Below are positions 1-13,411 of a stretch of 64,000 bases of DNA, one piece after another. Both the position numbers and the translations under genes were made by a program. The notes below the pieces were generated by a model. The model did not search any database. It was not told the origin of the DNA and was given only the letters and a program-made list of their open reading frames with translations. The DNA is from Liolophura sinensis. Lineage: Eukaryota; Mollusca; Polyplacophora; Chitonida; Chitonidae. The DNA lies in assembly GCF_032854445.1 (NCBI RefSeq), contig NC_088306.1:252501-316500 (forward strand). Reading direction: 5' to 3'. Positions within the stretch are counted from its first letter, which is position 1. The number at the start of each line of letters is the position of its first letter.

Positions 1-1053
1 CTCTCCACCCCAACCCCCACCCCTAAAAGCACAAAAAAGTCTCCTCCAAGCCCTCAATTTCTTTTCATACCTAACCATGATTCCAGCTGAATAATCAATG
101 CTGTATCAATAGGTGTGCTTGTTACCATGGCAATGGCATGAACTGATGAATTTATATTAGAATTTTCATATGATGAATAACAAAGAGCTGTGAATAAGTG
201 TAATGGTAGTACTGAGAACTACAGAGCATGATGCATGCAGCAGGGATGGCACTGGATCCATATGCATGGTAAGGGTGTGTTATGTGATCTCTGCTTTAAT
301 ATTAAGGTATAACATGCACCTTGATCAGTGATTGCTTCAGAGTATGGTTTTGAAAGATGATAATTTCTGACATGTATACTTTTGTGTATACTCTGTGCAG
401 GTATGTGTATAGATTCATACAATGCACCAGATGTGAGGAGCACCCACATCTTAATCTACCAGGAATCATGCCATAATGGTTATAATTAAACTTCATTGCT
501 CATTTGTCATTGAGCTCTCTTGTGTTGATACCTGAGGGACCTCTGGCAGCTGTTCGAGATTTTAATCGGAAGCCATTGTCACAGAAAAGTTCGGAAATAA
601 CTAAGAAATCCATGTACATTGTACAGAAGTAGACCAATGTATAGAGCACTGGCTGTCCTGGTATTATGTGTAACTCTATAAAGATTCTTTTGATTTAAAC
701 ATAATGTTAATAATAGTGTTCTTCTTTGAGTCTGTGGGTTGGTGGTGTGTGTCACTGTAGGGTGGGGTGTTGGTGGTGGGGTTGGGGAGGGGGGAGGATT
801 GTTAGCGGCACAGAGACAGCTAAGATCCAGCTCCCAATATATAGCAGAGCCAAGATACATGCATAAAGCGAGTCGATTTTATTTTTTTGTCTTTGCTTCA
901 TGATACATATGTCGTTTTCATACATATCAAGTTTTGATATGTATGTCATTGTTATCACACAAAGTGTAGCACATTCTGATCAAGTTTTGATCTGATCATA
1001 TATGTAGCCCAGACACATTCTCATAAATTTAGGCCAGCATATGATATGATATG
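1..1053. other. non-coding stretch, no gene seen
   Basis: The sequence is AT-rich. Only short open frames without recognisable protein character occur on either strand. The one notable item is the G-run cluster listed separately. It could be intron or intergenic DNA. Confidence 0.5.
752..798 (+). other. G-run cluster, possible G-quadruplex
   Basis: The plus strand carries at least four runs of three to six G separated by short T/A-rich loops, ending in a run of six G. This meets the usual G-quadruplex pattern of four G-tracts within about 45 nt. No gene lies next to it, so any role is unknown. Confidence 0.4.
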
Positions 1054-1262
1054 TATTTACTTATTTGATCAGTGTTTTATGCCATATTCAAAAATATTTC
1101 ACTTCTGTGGTGGGATCAACATTATGGAGGGAGGTACGACCATCTGCAGTTTGCTGGCGTACCTTCCTTCATACCAGAAAGGAAGCCAGCGTGAGGTGGA
1201 CTTGAACTCACAGTGACTGCATTGGTGAGAGTTTATGAATTGTGCCATTGAGAAAAGCATTT
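1054..1262 (-). mobile_element. tRNA-derived SINE, diverged, reverse orientation
   Basis: Read on the minus strand this matches the body of the SINE at 48280-48542: the head region with 'gagttcaagtccacctc', a central part, then 'gtgaaatatttttgaatatg' and an A-rich end at the low-coordinate side. It is clearly older and more diverged than the other copies. No target-site duplication was recognised. Confidence 0.7.
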
Positions 1263-1910
1263 TTTGTCAATAATGCGAGGATTGTATTTTTCCAATATTG
1301 CCTGTAGCCACCATTTTGATAGGTGGGAAAAGCACTGAGTTAAATCCATGTATTATTATATAGGTATACACCAGAAAGAAAAATGTCATTTGGGATATAA
1401 TCGCCAGCGGCAGGGAAATGCATATATAGTACTAAATCCACACCATAGTACATCACTATGAAGATTTCCCTAGGGGGCTGCCACACATGACATTCCATTT
1501 CCTGGCAGTGCATGGCTCATGATAGCCAACATCCACTGTGAGCCTTACTCCAAGTACTTCCCCAAGACCTGGATGGTCAGCAGAACTAAAACTTTGTGCT
1601 AGTCGCAAGTACATGTAGGAGACAAGGTGAACAAATATTTCAGCAGAATACCATGGAAATGGCATGGGTGTATTCAACCAAAGAAACTACTGTTAAGTGG
1701 AGTGGTCAAAAAGACCTGTGGATCGATTGCTCAGGCTATACATTATAGAATACTTTGGACATAGTCCACTTTATGTACATATATTTATTAACATTGTACT
1801 AGAATTTTCAATAATTGTGGAGTATTCCAATATAAATACACTGTACATGCATGACATGCTGCTTCCATGGGGTACATGTAAATCTAATCAGTTATAAACT
1901 TGCTGCGAAG
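1263..1910. other. non-coding stretch, no gene seen
   Basis: Mixed-composition DNA between a SINE and the first satellite array. Short open frames on both strands lack protein-like composition or splice context. I see no gene here. Confidence 0.45.
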
Positions 1911-4900
1911 CGTTACATTGTAGCTAGATGGCTTGGAACTATATACATATCTACATACATGTTACACTGTAGCTAGATGGCCGGGAACAGTATACAGATC
2001 TACATACATGTTACACTGTAGCTAGATGGCGGGGAACAGTATACAGATGTACATACATGTTGCACTGTAGCTAGATGGCTTGGAACGATATACATATCTA
2101 CATACATGTTACACTGTAGCTAGATGGCCGGGAACAGTATACAGATGTACATACATGTTACACTGTAGCTAGATGGCCGGGAACCGTATACAGATGTACA
2201 TACATGTTACACTGTAGCTAGATGGCGGGGAACAGTATACAGATGTACATGCATGTTACACTGTAGCTGGATGGCAGGGAACAGTATACAGATCTACAGA
2301 CATGTTACACTGTAGCTAGATGGCCGGGAACAGTATACAGATCTACATGCATGTTACACTGTAGCTAGATGGTGGGGAACAGTATACAGATGTACATACA
2401 TGTTACACTGTAGCTAGATGGCCGGGAACAGTATACAGATGTACATACATGTTACACTGTAGCTAGATGGCGGGGAACAGTATACAGATGTACATGCATG
2501 TTACACTGTAGCTAGATGGCGGGGAACAATATACAGATGTACATACATGTTACACTGTAGCTAGATGGCCGGGAACAGTATACAGATCTACATACATGTT
2601 ACACTGTAGCTAGATGGCCGGGAACAGTATACAGATCTATATACATGTTACACTGTAGCTAGATGGCAGGGAGCAGTATACAGATGTACATGCATGTTAC
2701 ACTGTAGCTAGATGGCGGGGAACAGTATACAGATCTACATACATGTTACACTGTAGCTAGATGGCAGGGAGCAGTATACAGATGTACATGCATGTTACAC
2801 TGTAGCTAGATGGCGGGGAACAGTATACAGATCTACATACATGTTACACTGTAGCTAGATGGCCGGGAACAGTATACAGATGTACATACATGTTACACTG
2901 TAGCTAGATGGCCGGGAACAGTATACAGATGTACATACATGTTACACTGTAGCTAGATGGCCGGGAACAGTATACAGATGTACATACATGTTACACTGTA
3001 GCTAGATGGCCGGGAACAGTATACAGATGTACATACATGTTACACTGTAGCTAGATGGCGGGGAACAATATACAGATGTACATACATGTTACACTGTAGC
3101 TAGATGGCCGGGAACAGTATACAGATCTACATACATGTTACACTGTAGCTAGATGGCCGGGAACAGTATACAGATCTATATACATGTTACACTGTAGCTA
3201 GATGGCAGGGAGCAGTATACAGATGTACATGCATGTTACACTGTAGCTAGATGGCGGGGAACAGTATACAGATCTACATACATGTTACACTGTAGCTAGA
3301 TGGCAGGGAGCAGTATACAGATGTACATGCATGTTACACTGTAGCTAGATGGCGGGGAACAGTATACAGATCTACATACATGTTACACTGTAGCTAGATG
3401 GCCGGGAACAGTATACAGATGTACATACATGTTACACTGTAGCTAGATGGCCGGGAACAGTATACAGATGTACATACATGTTACACTGTAGCTAGATGGC
3501 CGGGAACAGTATACAGATGTACATACATGTTACACTGTAGCTAGATGGCCGGGAACAGTATACAGATGTACATACATGTTACACTGTAGCTACATGGCGG
3601 GGAACAATATACAGATGTACATACATGTTACACTGTAGCTAGATGGCTGGGAACAGTATACAGATCTACATACATGTTACACTGTAGCTAGATGGCCGGG
3701 AACAGTATACAGATGTACATACATGTTACACTGTAGATAGATGGCGGGGAACAGTATACAGATGTACATGCATGTTACACTGTAGCTACATGGCGGGGAA
3801 CAATATACAGATGTACATACATGTTACACTGTAGCTAGATGGCTGGGAACAGTATACATATCTACATACATGTTACACTGTAGCTAGATGGCCGGGAACA
3901 GTATACAGATGTACATACATGTTACACTGTAGCTAGATGGCGGGGAACATTATACAGATGTACATGCATGTTACACTGTAGCTAGATGGCGGGGAACAGT
4001 ATACAGATCTACATACATGTTACACTGTAGCTAGATGGCAGGGAGCAGTATACAGATGTACATACATGTTACACTGTAGCTAGATGGCGGGGAACAGTAT
4101 ACAGATGTACATGCATGTTACACTGTAGCTACATGGCGGGGAACAATATACAGATGTACATACATGTTACACTGTAGCTAGATGGCAGGGAACAGTATAG
4201 AAATGTCCATACATGTTACACTGGAGCTAGATGGCGGGGAACAGTATACAGATGTACATGCATGTTACAGTGTAGCTAGATGGCGGGGAACAGTATACAG
4301 ATGTATATACATGTTACACTGTAGCTAGATGGCAGGGAACAGTATACAGATGTACATACATGTTACACTGTAGCTAGATGGCGGGGAACAGTATACAGAT
4401 GTACATACATGTTACACTGTAGCTAGATGGCCGGGAACAGTATACAGATGTATATACATGTTACACTGTAGCTAGATGGCCGGGAACAGTATACAGATGT
4501 ACATACATGTTACACTGTAGCTAGATGGCCGGGAACAGTATACAGATGTACATGCATGTTACACTGGAGCTAGATGGCGGGGAACAGTATACAGATGTAC
4601 ATGCATGTTACACTGTAGCTAGATGGCAGGGAGCAGTATACAGATGTACATACATGTTACACTGTAGCTAGATGGCCGGGAACAGTATACAGATGTACAT
4701 ACATGTTACACTGTAGCTAGATGGCTTGGAACGATATACATATCTACATACATGTTACACTGTAGCTAGATGGCGGGGAACAGTATACAGATGTATATAC
4801 ATGTTACACTGTAGCTAGATGGCAGGGAACAGTATACATATCTACATACATGTTACACTGTAGCTAGATGGCCGGGAACAGTATACAGATGTACATACAT

Positions 4901-6829
4901 GTTACAGTGTAGCTAGATGGCCGGGAACAGTATACAGATCTACATACACGTTACACTGTAGCTAGATGGCTTGGAACGATATACATATCTACATACATGT
5001 TACACTGTAGCTAGATGGCCGGGAACAGTATACAGATGTACATACATGTTACACTGTAGCTAGATGGCTTGGAACGATATACATATCTACATACATGTTA
5101 CACTGTAGCTAGATGGCGGGGAACAGTATACAGATCTACATACATGTTACATTGTAGCTAGATGGCCAGGAACAGTATACAGATGTACATACATGTTACA
5201 CTGTAGCTAGATGGCGGGGAACAGTATACAGATGTACATACATGTTACACTGTAGCTAGATGGCGGGGAACAGTATACAGATTTACATACATGTTACACT
5301 TTAGCTAGATGGCGGGGAACAGTATACAGATGTACATACATGTTACACTGTAGCTAGATGGCGGGGAACAGTATACAGATGTACATGCATGTTACACTGT
5401 AGCTAGATGGCCGGGAACAGTATACAGATCTACATACATGTTACACTGTAGCTAGATGGCCGGGAACAGTATACAGATCTACATACATGTTACACTGTAG
5501 CTAGATGGCCGGGAACAGTATACAGATCTACATACATGTTACACTGTAGCTAGATGGCTTGGAACGATATACATATCTACATACATGTTACACTGTAGCT
5601 AGATGGCGGGGAACAGTATACAGATGTACATGCATGTTACACTGTAGCTAGATGGCCGGGAACAGTATACAGATCTACATACATGTTACACTGTAGCTAG
5701 ATGGCCGGGAACAGTATACAGATCTACATACATGTTACACTGTAGCTAGATGGCAGGGAGCAGTATACAGATGTACATGCATGTTACACTGTAGCTAGAT
5801 GGTGGGGAACAGTATACAGATCTACATACATGTTACACTGTAGCTAGATGGCCGGGAACAGTATACAGATCTACATACATGTTACACTGTAGCTAGATGG
5901 CTTGGGACGATATACAGATCTACATACATGTTACACTGTAGCTAGATGGTGGGGAACAGTATACAGATGTACATACATGTTACACTGTATCTAGATGGCG
6001 GGGATCAGTATACAGATCTACATACATGTTACACTGTAGCTAGATGGCAGGGAGCAGTATACAGATGTACATGCATGTTACACTGTAGCTAGATGGCAGG
6101 GAGCAGTATACAGATGTACATACATGTTACACTGTAGCTAGATGGCCGGGAACAGTATACAGATCTACATACATGTTACACTGTAGCTAGATGGCAGGGA
6201 GCAGTATACAGATATACATGCATGTTACACTGTAGCTACATGGCGGGGAACAGTATACAGATCTACATACATGTTACACTGTAGCTAGATGGCCGGGAAC
6301 AGTATACAGATCTACATACATGTTTCACTGTAGCTAGATGGCAGGGAGCAGTATACAGATGTACATGCATGTGACACTGTAGCTAGATGGTGGGGAACAG
6401 TATACAGATCTACATACATGTTACACTGTAGCTGGATGGCCGGGAACAGTATACAGATCTACATACATGTTACACTGTAGCTAGATGGCTTGGGACGATA
6501 TACAGATCTACATACATGTTACACTGGAGCTAGATGGTGGGGAACAGTATACAGATGTACATTCATGTTACACTGTAGCTAGATGGCGGGGAACAGTATA
6601 CAGATGTACATGCATGTTACACTGTAGCTAGATGGCGGGGAACAGTATACAGATCTACATGCATGTTAGACTGGGGCTAGATGGCGGGGAACAGCATACA
6701 GATCTACATGCATGTTACACTGGAGCTAGATGGCCGGGAACAGTATACAGATGTAGATGCATGTTACACTGTAGCTAGATGGCGGGGAACAGTATACAGA
6801 TCTACATGCATGTTACAGTGTAGCTAGAT
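1911..6829. repeat. 49-bp satellite array, about 100 units
   Basis: Head-to-tail units of 49 bp, each with the core 'ttacactgtagctagatgg' followed by a variable CCGGG/CGGGG/CAGGG/CTTGG block, 'aacagtatacag' and a tract ending tacat or gcat. The period was checked by position (2881 to 2930). Units differ by a few recurrent substitutions, so types can be told apart. A block of 11 units (539 bp) starting at 2521 recurs at 3060 and its first unit again near 3599, which shows higher-order amplification. No open frame or gene is implied. Confidence 0.95.
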
Positions 6830-7252
6830 GATGTACATGCATGTTACAGTGTAGCTAGATGATGTACATGCATGTTACAGTGTAGCTAGATGATGTACAT
6901 GCATGTTACAGTGTAGCTAGATGATGTACATGCATGTTACAGTGTAGATAGATGATGTACATGCATGTTACAGTGTAGCTAGATGATGTACATGCATGTT
7001 ACAGTGTAGCTAGATGATCTACATGCATGTTACACTGTAGCTAGATGATGTACATGCATGTTACACTGTAGCTAGTTGATCTACATGCAAGTTACAGTGT
7101 AGCTATATGATGTACATGCATGTTACAGTGTAGCTAGATGATGTACATGCATGTTACAGTGTAGCTAGATGATCTACATGCATATTACACTATAGCTAGA
7201 TGATGTAAATGCATGTTACACTGTAGCTAGATGATGTACATGCATGTTACAC
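6830..7252. repeat. 31-bp derivative of the 49-bp satellite, about 13 units
   Basis: At 6830 the period drops to 31 bp (checked at 6841 and 6872). The unit keeps 'gtagctagatg' and 'tgtacatgcatgttacag' but lacks the 18-bp segment containing 'gggaacagtatacag'. The array then ends in unique sequence. It is best read as one deleted unit that was amplified at the array edge. Confidence 0.92.
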
Positions 7253-8041
7253 ATTTGTCTGCATTAAAGAAATACGAATGTATTGAATACCACACCTTTC
7301 CATCTTTTGCATTCCGGCTCCTCATGTACAGAGCGATTTAAAACCAAAAGTGCGAGTTTTGATGAAGTCATGCCCATTTGACCCTTTTGCTTTTCGCATT
7401 GTCATTCATATGTACTATATGAATAAAAAGTCGAAAGAACAAAACGACGAAAAGAAGTAAAAAAGTGTGAGATGAAAAAACAAGGCGTGGTGGCGCGGCA
7501 AAACCTTGTTGTTTTTCTTTGCACTTTCATAATTTTCGTTCTTCGCAGTTTTGTTGCGATCATTCATGCTTTTGCCACATCCTATAGTTGTTTCATCCTT
7601 TCTCTTTTTTTTTCTGAATAAATAATCAGTGGAAAGAACGAAAGCACACATGGTTGCTATTGGCTTTCATAGTTGAAGGTTTTAATGTTGGACTTTCTCA
7701 AGTACTGTATCTGGGCTGTTGTGGCAAATATCCGTTGACAGCATTTATTTGGCTCTTTGGGTGGTCTCCCATGATCACATTGCCTTTAACCAATCTGCCA
7801 TACACACTGTGTCCTCTGTGGTGAAAATAAGTCTGCTGTATCTGACTGTATCTGTATTTGCTGTAAGTTACATGTAGTGCAACAGTTGCTTGTCAAGTGC
7901 AAGTAGGTTCCCTTCGCTAATAAAAGTGACGGCCATTGTATAAGCGATAAATACCACTACTACATTAATATGAATGTAGTTGTTCTGTTAATTGGTAGAT
8001 GTCAAGTCTGTTTGAACTCTCTCTCTCTTTATTTTTCCAAG
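7253..8041 (+). other. upstream region of first desaturase, possible 5' intron end
   Basis: No protein-like open frame. The stretch ends in a pyrimidine-rich tract (tctctctctttatttttcc) followed by AAG at 8039-8041, a good 3' splice site two bases before the ATG at 8044. I infer that a 5' UTR exon lies upstream, but I could not place it. No TATA box was identified with confidence. Confidence 0.45.
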
Positions 8042-8043
8042 GT

Positions 8044-9222
8044 ATGCTTTGTACAGATCAGCGTAAATGGAGTGCTGGGCTCTGGTTTCTGTTGAAATCC
8101 TGTCTTGTCACCTTGCTGCGCGATGATTGGCCAAAAACAGACCAATCAGAGAATAACATCTCCAGTTCTTTGGGTCCTGTGGTGAAAAAAAAGCAGAGAA
8201 TTTCAACACTGCCAGATGAGCTTCCTTCATTGGTTGAAATTAGACGCTCACTGCCCAAACACTGTTTTGAACCGTCAGTTGCCAGATCCTTGTACTATGT
8301 TGTCCTGAATGTCTTTGGCGTGGGGCTGCTCTACGGTGGTTTGATTTACTTGGAAAGGCTGATGCCGAGCTACATCGTTTATGCCATAACCCCACTCTAC
8401 TGGTTCTTCCAGGGAACTTTGTTGGCTGGAATCTTTGTCCTGGGCCATGACTGTGGACACGGCTCGTTTTCGAAGTACACATTGCTTAATGACATTGCGG
8501 GTAATATCCTTCATGCATTTCTCATGGTACCATACTACTGCTGGAAACTGTCTCATAAAAATCACCATAAGAACACGGGAAACATCGACAAGGACGAAGT
8601 GTTCTACCCAGTTCGTAAGAAGAATGATTCCGGCGGCAGAATGCTGCCAGGATTCGGTCTTGGGTTCGGTTGGTACGCTTACATCATCCGTGGTTACAGC
8701 CCTCGTCAGGTTTGCCATCTCAACATATTCCACAAGATGTATGCTAATCATTCCCTGGACTGTGCCATATCTATTGCTCTGGTTACTGTATGGGGCATGG
8801 CTCTCGCTTTTTACGCTCAGACAATGGGCTTGTGGGCATTGGTCAGCCATTATGTCATACCCGCGCTTATGTTTGGAACTTGGGTTGTCATCTTCACCTT
8901 CCTGCACCACACAGAGGAGGATGTGCCGTGGTACTCCGATACCAAGTGGGACTTTGTTCGCGGGCAGTTATCTTCGGTGGACCGGGACTACGGCTGGGCA
9001 CATTATTTCATCCACACTATAGGCACGCACCAAATCCACCACCTGTTCTCGAAAATCCCGCACTACCACCTGGATGAAGCCACCGCCCACTTCCGCAAGG
9101 CCTTCCCCCACCTGGTGCGCTATGATGACTCACCCATCCTCCCATCTTTCATCAGGATGTTTAAGAAGTACCTGAGACAGTCTGTTATTTCAGATGAGGC
9201 TGATATTCACATTTATCAATAA
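8044..9222 (+). CDS. methyl-end (omega-x type) fatty acid desaturase, intact
   Basis: Membrane-bound fatty acid desaturase, 392 residues from the ATG at 8044 with TAA at 9220-9222. All three di-iron histidine boxes are intact: HDCGH at residues 135-139, HKNHH at 171-175 and HQIHH at 329-333. The last lies in HQIHHLFSKIPHYHL, which closely resembles plant FAD3 and nematode FAT-1-type omega-3 desaturases. Hydrophobic segments flank the boxes, as in ER-membrane family members. There is no fused cytochrome b5 domain, as expected for methyl-end rather than front-end desaturases. An in-frame ATG exists 45 nt upstream (7999), but the extra residues are encoded by the polypyrimidine tract of a likely 3' splice site (AG at 8040-8041). 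I therefore prefer 8044, which also aligns with the start of the paralogue at 32049. The coding region has no introns. Expected role: inserting a double bond between an existing one and the methyl end of C18-C22 acyl chains. Whether it acts as delta-12, delta-15 or broader omega-3 cannot be read from sequence. Confidence 0.93.
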   Translation: MLCTDQRKWSAGLWFLLKSCLVTLLRDDWPKTDQSENNISSSLGPVVKKKQRISTLPDELPSLVEIRRSLPKHCFEPSVARSLYYVVLNVFGVGLLYGGLIYLERLMPSYIVYAITPLYWFFQGTLLAGIFVLGHDCGHGSFSKYTLLNDIAGNILHAFLMVPYYCWKLSHKNHHKNTGNIDKDEVFYPVRKKNDSGGRMLPGFGLGFGWYAYIIRGYSPRQVCHLNIFHKMYANHSLDCAISIALVTVWGMALAFYAQTMGLWALVSHYVIPALMFGTWVVIFTFLHHTEEDVPWYSDTKWDFVRGQLSSVDRDYGWAHYFIHTIGTHQIHHLFSKIPHYHLDEATAHFRKAFPHLVRYDDSPILPSFIRMFKKYLRQSVISDEADIHIYQ

Positions 9223-12107
9223 TGCAAGGCTGTGTTAGTGTCACCTATATATTTACATTTACCTATAAGTACACAGAGTATTAGGAGCTATCGCTGTCCC
9301 AAGCTCTCTCGCTCTTTCTTTGAAAAACCTTTTTGTTTTGGTTAAAGCTTGTATGCACGGTCCCCATCCGTGAATGTAAAACATTCAGGGACAGTAATGT
9401 AAATTTTCAGGTGTTATTAATTGAAGACACACTGTAGGGCAGTGATTTTTATTGTCCCATGTTATCACAGTATTTCTACAAAATGGAGCACAGCATGAAG
9501 GTTTTCAAGTTCATATCAACTACTTGTATATGCACATCCCTACAGGGTGGAATTAATTGTTAACCTGTGTGAATCAGCTATAAAGGCACTCAGGTTATGG
9601 CAGTATTATGTGTATGGCATATATACATGTAGTAAAGGTAGCACAGTAGTGCACACCTTTGAAGGCAGTATAATGAATTCCTGATCAAAACACAAAGTTT
9701 ATGCAGGTTTTTTCATCGTTAATAACTTATGCAGCATTTTTTTTTCGCCGATTTTTTTTCATTTATGTTCTTCTATAAAACATCCTCTTTTGATAACCTT
9801 TTTAATGTGTGAGACACATCTGTTGAACTTAATTTAATTTGTCACTATTAAATTAATGTTGCACATACGGATATATATGTATTTATCTGAGATGCACCAA
9901 TGTCATTATCTATAATATTTAGTATCTGTTCATTGTACAGTACTTTACATGTAAATTCAAGCATAGTGTGTTGTGATATTATGAAGGTAAATATTACTAT
10001 ACATGTACATGCAGTTATACAGCGAAAACAGGGCCAAAAATAGGGGTAAATGTAAGCGTATATGTATATACGATCTAATACATATGTGTACATTGTATGT
10101 TTTGTAACGACCTGAGGCCAGGTATGCAGAATACCTGCATATAATGTTCATTTTACTGTTACAACGGTAATATGAATTATGAGAGAAAAATAGGACAAGG
10201 AAACTTGTTTTTTTTTTTTAATTTTTTTTGTGGTCAATAGCAAAAATGAAAACACAACAGATGGATTTTGAAGAAAATAACATTGAGAATTATATCAAAG
10301 CCCAATGAAAACTTTCGAGCAGGACTCTTTGCAGAATGTAGGGCGGGTAAAGCGGGATGAACAGATTATTGTGATCACAACCAGAGCCACTGTACTCAGT
10401 CCATGTCATACATCATGTCAGTTATATGCACTATGCATGTCCAGTATAGGTCTTAACTCAGTTAAAGGATAACACAGACAAAAAGTCAGAAATGTGGAGA
10501 TTATGATTACGTTAAGTTGAAAATACGTGATATTATACATGTCTAAGTGACCAATTTCTTGTTTATTTAGTAGTTCAGAGCAAATTTACAGTATCTTACC
10601 CTATTATCTAATTGTTGGAATTACATCAGTATTTAATAGTTTCCCTGTTTTAGTCTCTGTTATGGGAACCAAAAAGATATCCAAAATAACAAGCAGTATT
10701 AGGTGCATGCATGTTTAGCAAAATCTGAAAGTAGACAAAGACATCGAGACAGCTTGGCTGAATGTGGCCAACACCTGTTTGCTGGAGAGGTACGTGAATT
10801 ACCTCCCTTTAAACACAAGAATTCCAGCCCATTCAATATTTCCAGTGTCTAGGTTAGAAATGTTGCTCAGTGTGTCTTGTATAAAATTTATTGACCATTG
10901 AGTATCCCCTGACCGTGATATGACAGTATTTTTGTGATTAAATTCTCCAAACAGTGTTGTTGTGTAAACCTGTGAGTAAAATAGGAGATACATGTAGGTA
11001 GAATTCTGCATGTGCACATAGTTACACCTGCCTACCGAATACATTTTCTACATTTTCATTACATCATTGTCAGAATGATGTCTGAGCAGATTTCTTAATA
11101 GGACTGCAACAGGAAATTTGCAAATCTGTTTGTTAGGATTTTGCCAAACTTAAAAATACTTACCATGACCCCCATAGTCTAGTACGTGTTTGACCTTGTG
11201 CCTACCTATAGCTATGTGCATGGATCCGCCCTCTTCTTGTTCAAATAATATTAATATTTGACAGGTTTGGTACAGTTTTGTTTGTTTTATATTTGTGGTT
11301 ACATCGGTGGTCTACATTCTTGTACATGCTACCTGTACCTATACCTGTACACAATTAAACTTGCATGTACTGTGCAGATATGACACATTTGTAGCGTGCA
11401 AGTATAGTCCCAAATTAAAAGGGCTTTCGGGCTTCCCCTTCCCCGTACACTCACACTCACACACTCTCACACAGAGTTGTTGTGACACACTGATTGCTAC
11501 TTAATGTCCAGACTGATTGCTTGGGCAGTCAGAATTTTGTTTTACAGGCGTTAAGACACATCAGCCTAAACTCCATGTTAAGAATAAAAAAAAAACAAGT
11601 GTATTGTGTATACTTTAAGATTAAAATAGATGCCAAATGCAGAAACGCGCATATCAGTTGTGAGCTATTTTACTATTTTACCTGACAAGTAAGGAAAAAA
11701 GCTAGTTCATGCTAAATCAGACGTGTACATGTATATGATGAAACGAGATGTCAGTGTTTGTGATGATAGTTTTCAAGGATCTGAATAGCACGAAACTGAA
11801 TAGCACGAAACTGAATAGCACGAAGCTATGATCATGTTTGTATTCCTCCCTGTATTATGTCCGAAGCCTTTTTTTTTCCTCATATTTCCTACACCACAGA
11901 GGGTTGTAAATTATAGAAGTTTTGCTTTATTCACAATCAAGAATTTAATGTCAGTCACAGTTGTCTCCCTTCCCTAGTAAATTGTGAGATTTTCCACAGT
12001 GAGTGTTTGTTTTGCATGTGTGAGTTAATTATGATCACAGTTGCAGAAGTTCAGCTCTTGTCCAAAGGCTGTAGCGTGTACAATAGACAGAAAACATACA
12101 CTGTACA
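9223..12107. other. non-coding stretch downstream of desaturase
   Basis: AT-rich DNA of about 2.9 kb, probably 3' UTR at first and then intergenic. Short open frames on both strands look random. A 15-bp motif (ctgaatagcacgaaa) is repeated three times in tandem near 11780-11828. No second gene was recognised. Confidence 0.45.
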
Positions 12108-12945
12108 ATATACATGAATTGACTTGTGTACATGATTACATGTACGTGTACATGGGTTTTTGTGTACATGATTGCACATATATGTACGTGAATTTGCTTG
12201 TGTACATGATTACACACGTGTACATGAATTTACTTGTGTACATGATCACGTATGTGTACATGAATTTACTTGTGTGTACATGAATTTACTTGTGTACATG
12301 ATTGCATGTACATGTACGTGAATTTACTTGGGTATATGATTACACGTACGTGTACGTGAATTTTCTTGTGTGTAAATGAATTAACTTGTGTACAAGGTTA
12401 CACATACATGTACTTGAATTTACTTGTGTGTACATGAATTTACTTGTGTACGTGATTACACATATGTGTACATGAATTTACTTGTGTACATGATTACACG
12501 TACGTGTACGTGAATTTTCTTGTGTACATGATGACATATGTGTACATGAATTTACTTGTGTACATGATTACATATACGTGTACATGAATTTACTTGTGTA
12601 CGGGATTACATGTATGTGTACATGAATTTACTTGTGTACATGATTACAGGTACATGTACATGAATTTATGTGTGTACATGATTACATGTAAACGTATATG
12701 AATATATGTGTGTACATAATTACATGAATTTACTTGTGTACATGATTACACGTACATGTACGTGAATTTTCTTGTGTACATGATGACACGTATGCGTACA
12801 TGAATTTACTTGTGTACACGATTACATGTATGTGTACAAAAATTTACTTGTGTACGTGATTACATGTATGTGTACATAAATTTACTTGTGTACGTGATTA
12901 CATGTATGTGTACATGAATTTTCTTGTGTACATGATTACACGTAT
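12108..12945. repeat. ~38-bp tandem array, about 22 units
   Basis: Imperfect head-to-tail copies built from 'acttgtgtacatgattaca', a short tacgtgtac-type palindrome and 'atgaatttactt'. The units vary in length and sequence, so this array is older or less homogenised than the 49-bp satellite. Confidence 0.9.
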
Positions 12946-13397
12946 GATCTTCCTAGTGAATGTTTTGCTCTTCCCTTGATATTTGAAAGCTTCCAGGTAC
13001 AGCACAGATAATTAATATAGTAAACACTTCCACAGCATAATTTCTGAGCTTTCACCACGTTTTTATATCATGCAAAGGCTTTTTAAAAACATTTCGCTTT
13101 GTCTTTCTAAGGAATGTTGTGTGATTAATTATTGTTTGTGCTGGTTATTTCGTATATGTCAAAATGTTTTTGAAATTGCACTTTACTTGGATGTAAATTT
13201 GAATTGTGACTGTAGTTTCTGGTTTTAAGATCTGTTAGTTAATACTTCCACATAGCAATAAAACTGTATTGTATTTGTGTGGATGGTTTAGATATACATG
13301 TACCTTCCAAGTACATATGGAAGAATGAATATTGACTTACACACGGTCTGTTTCCTTGACTTTAGTTCTCACCACGTATTATATGGTCTATTTGTCG
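12946..13397. other. non-coding stretch, no gene seen
   Basis: AT-rich sequence between the 38-bp array and a SINE. No open frame of interest. Confidence 0.4.
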
Positions 13398-13411
13398 TTT
13401 TGTAATTTGGG

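Noticed and set aside
1911-7252. Possible CRISPR-like array
   Set aside because: Units are continuous tandem copies without unique spacers, and the window is clearly eukaryotic.
7999-8043. Upstream ATG extending the first desaturase by 15 residues
   Set aside because: The extra codons are a pyrimidine-rich splice-acceptor tract, and the paralogue at 32049 starts at the position equivalent to 8044.
8275-8910. 211-codon minus-strand frame inside the desaturase gene
   Set aside because: It is antisense to a well-supported enzyme, has no recognisable domain and is not kept in the paralogue.
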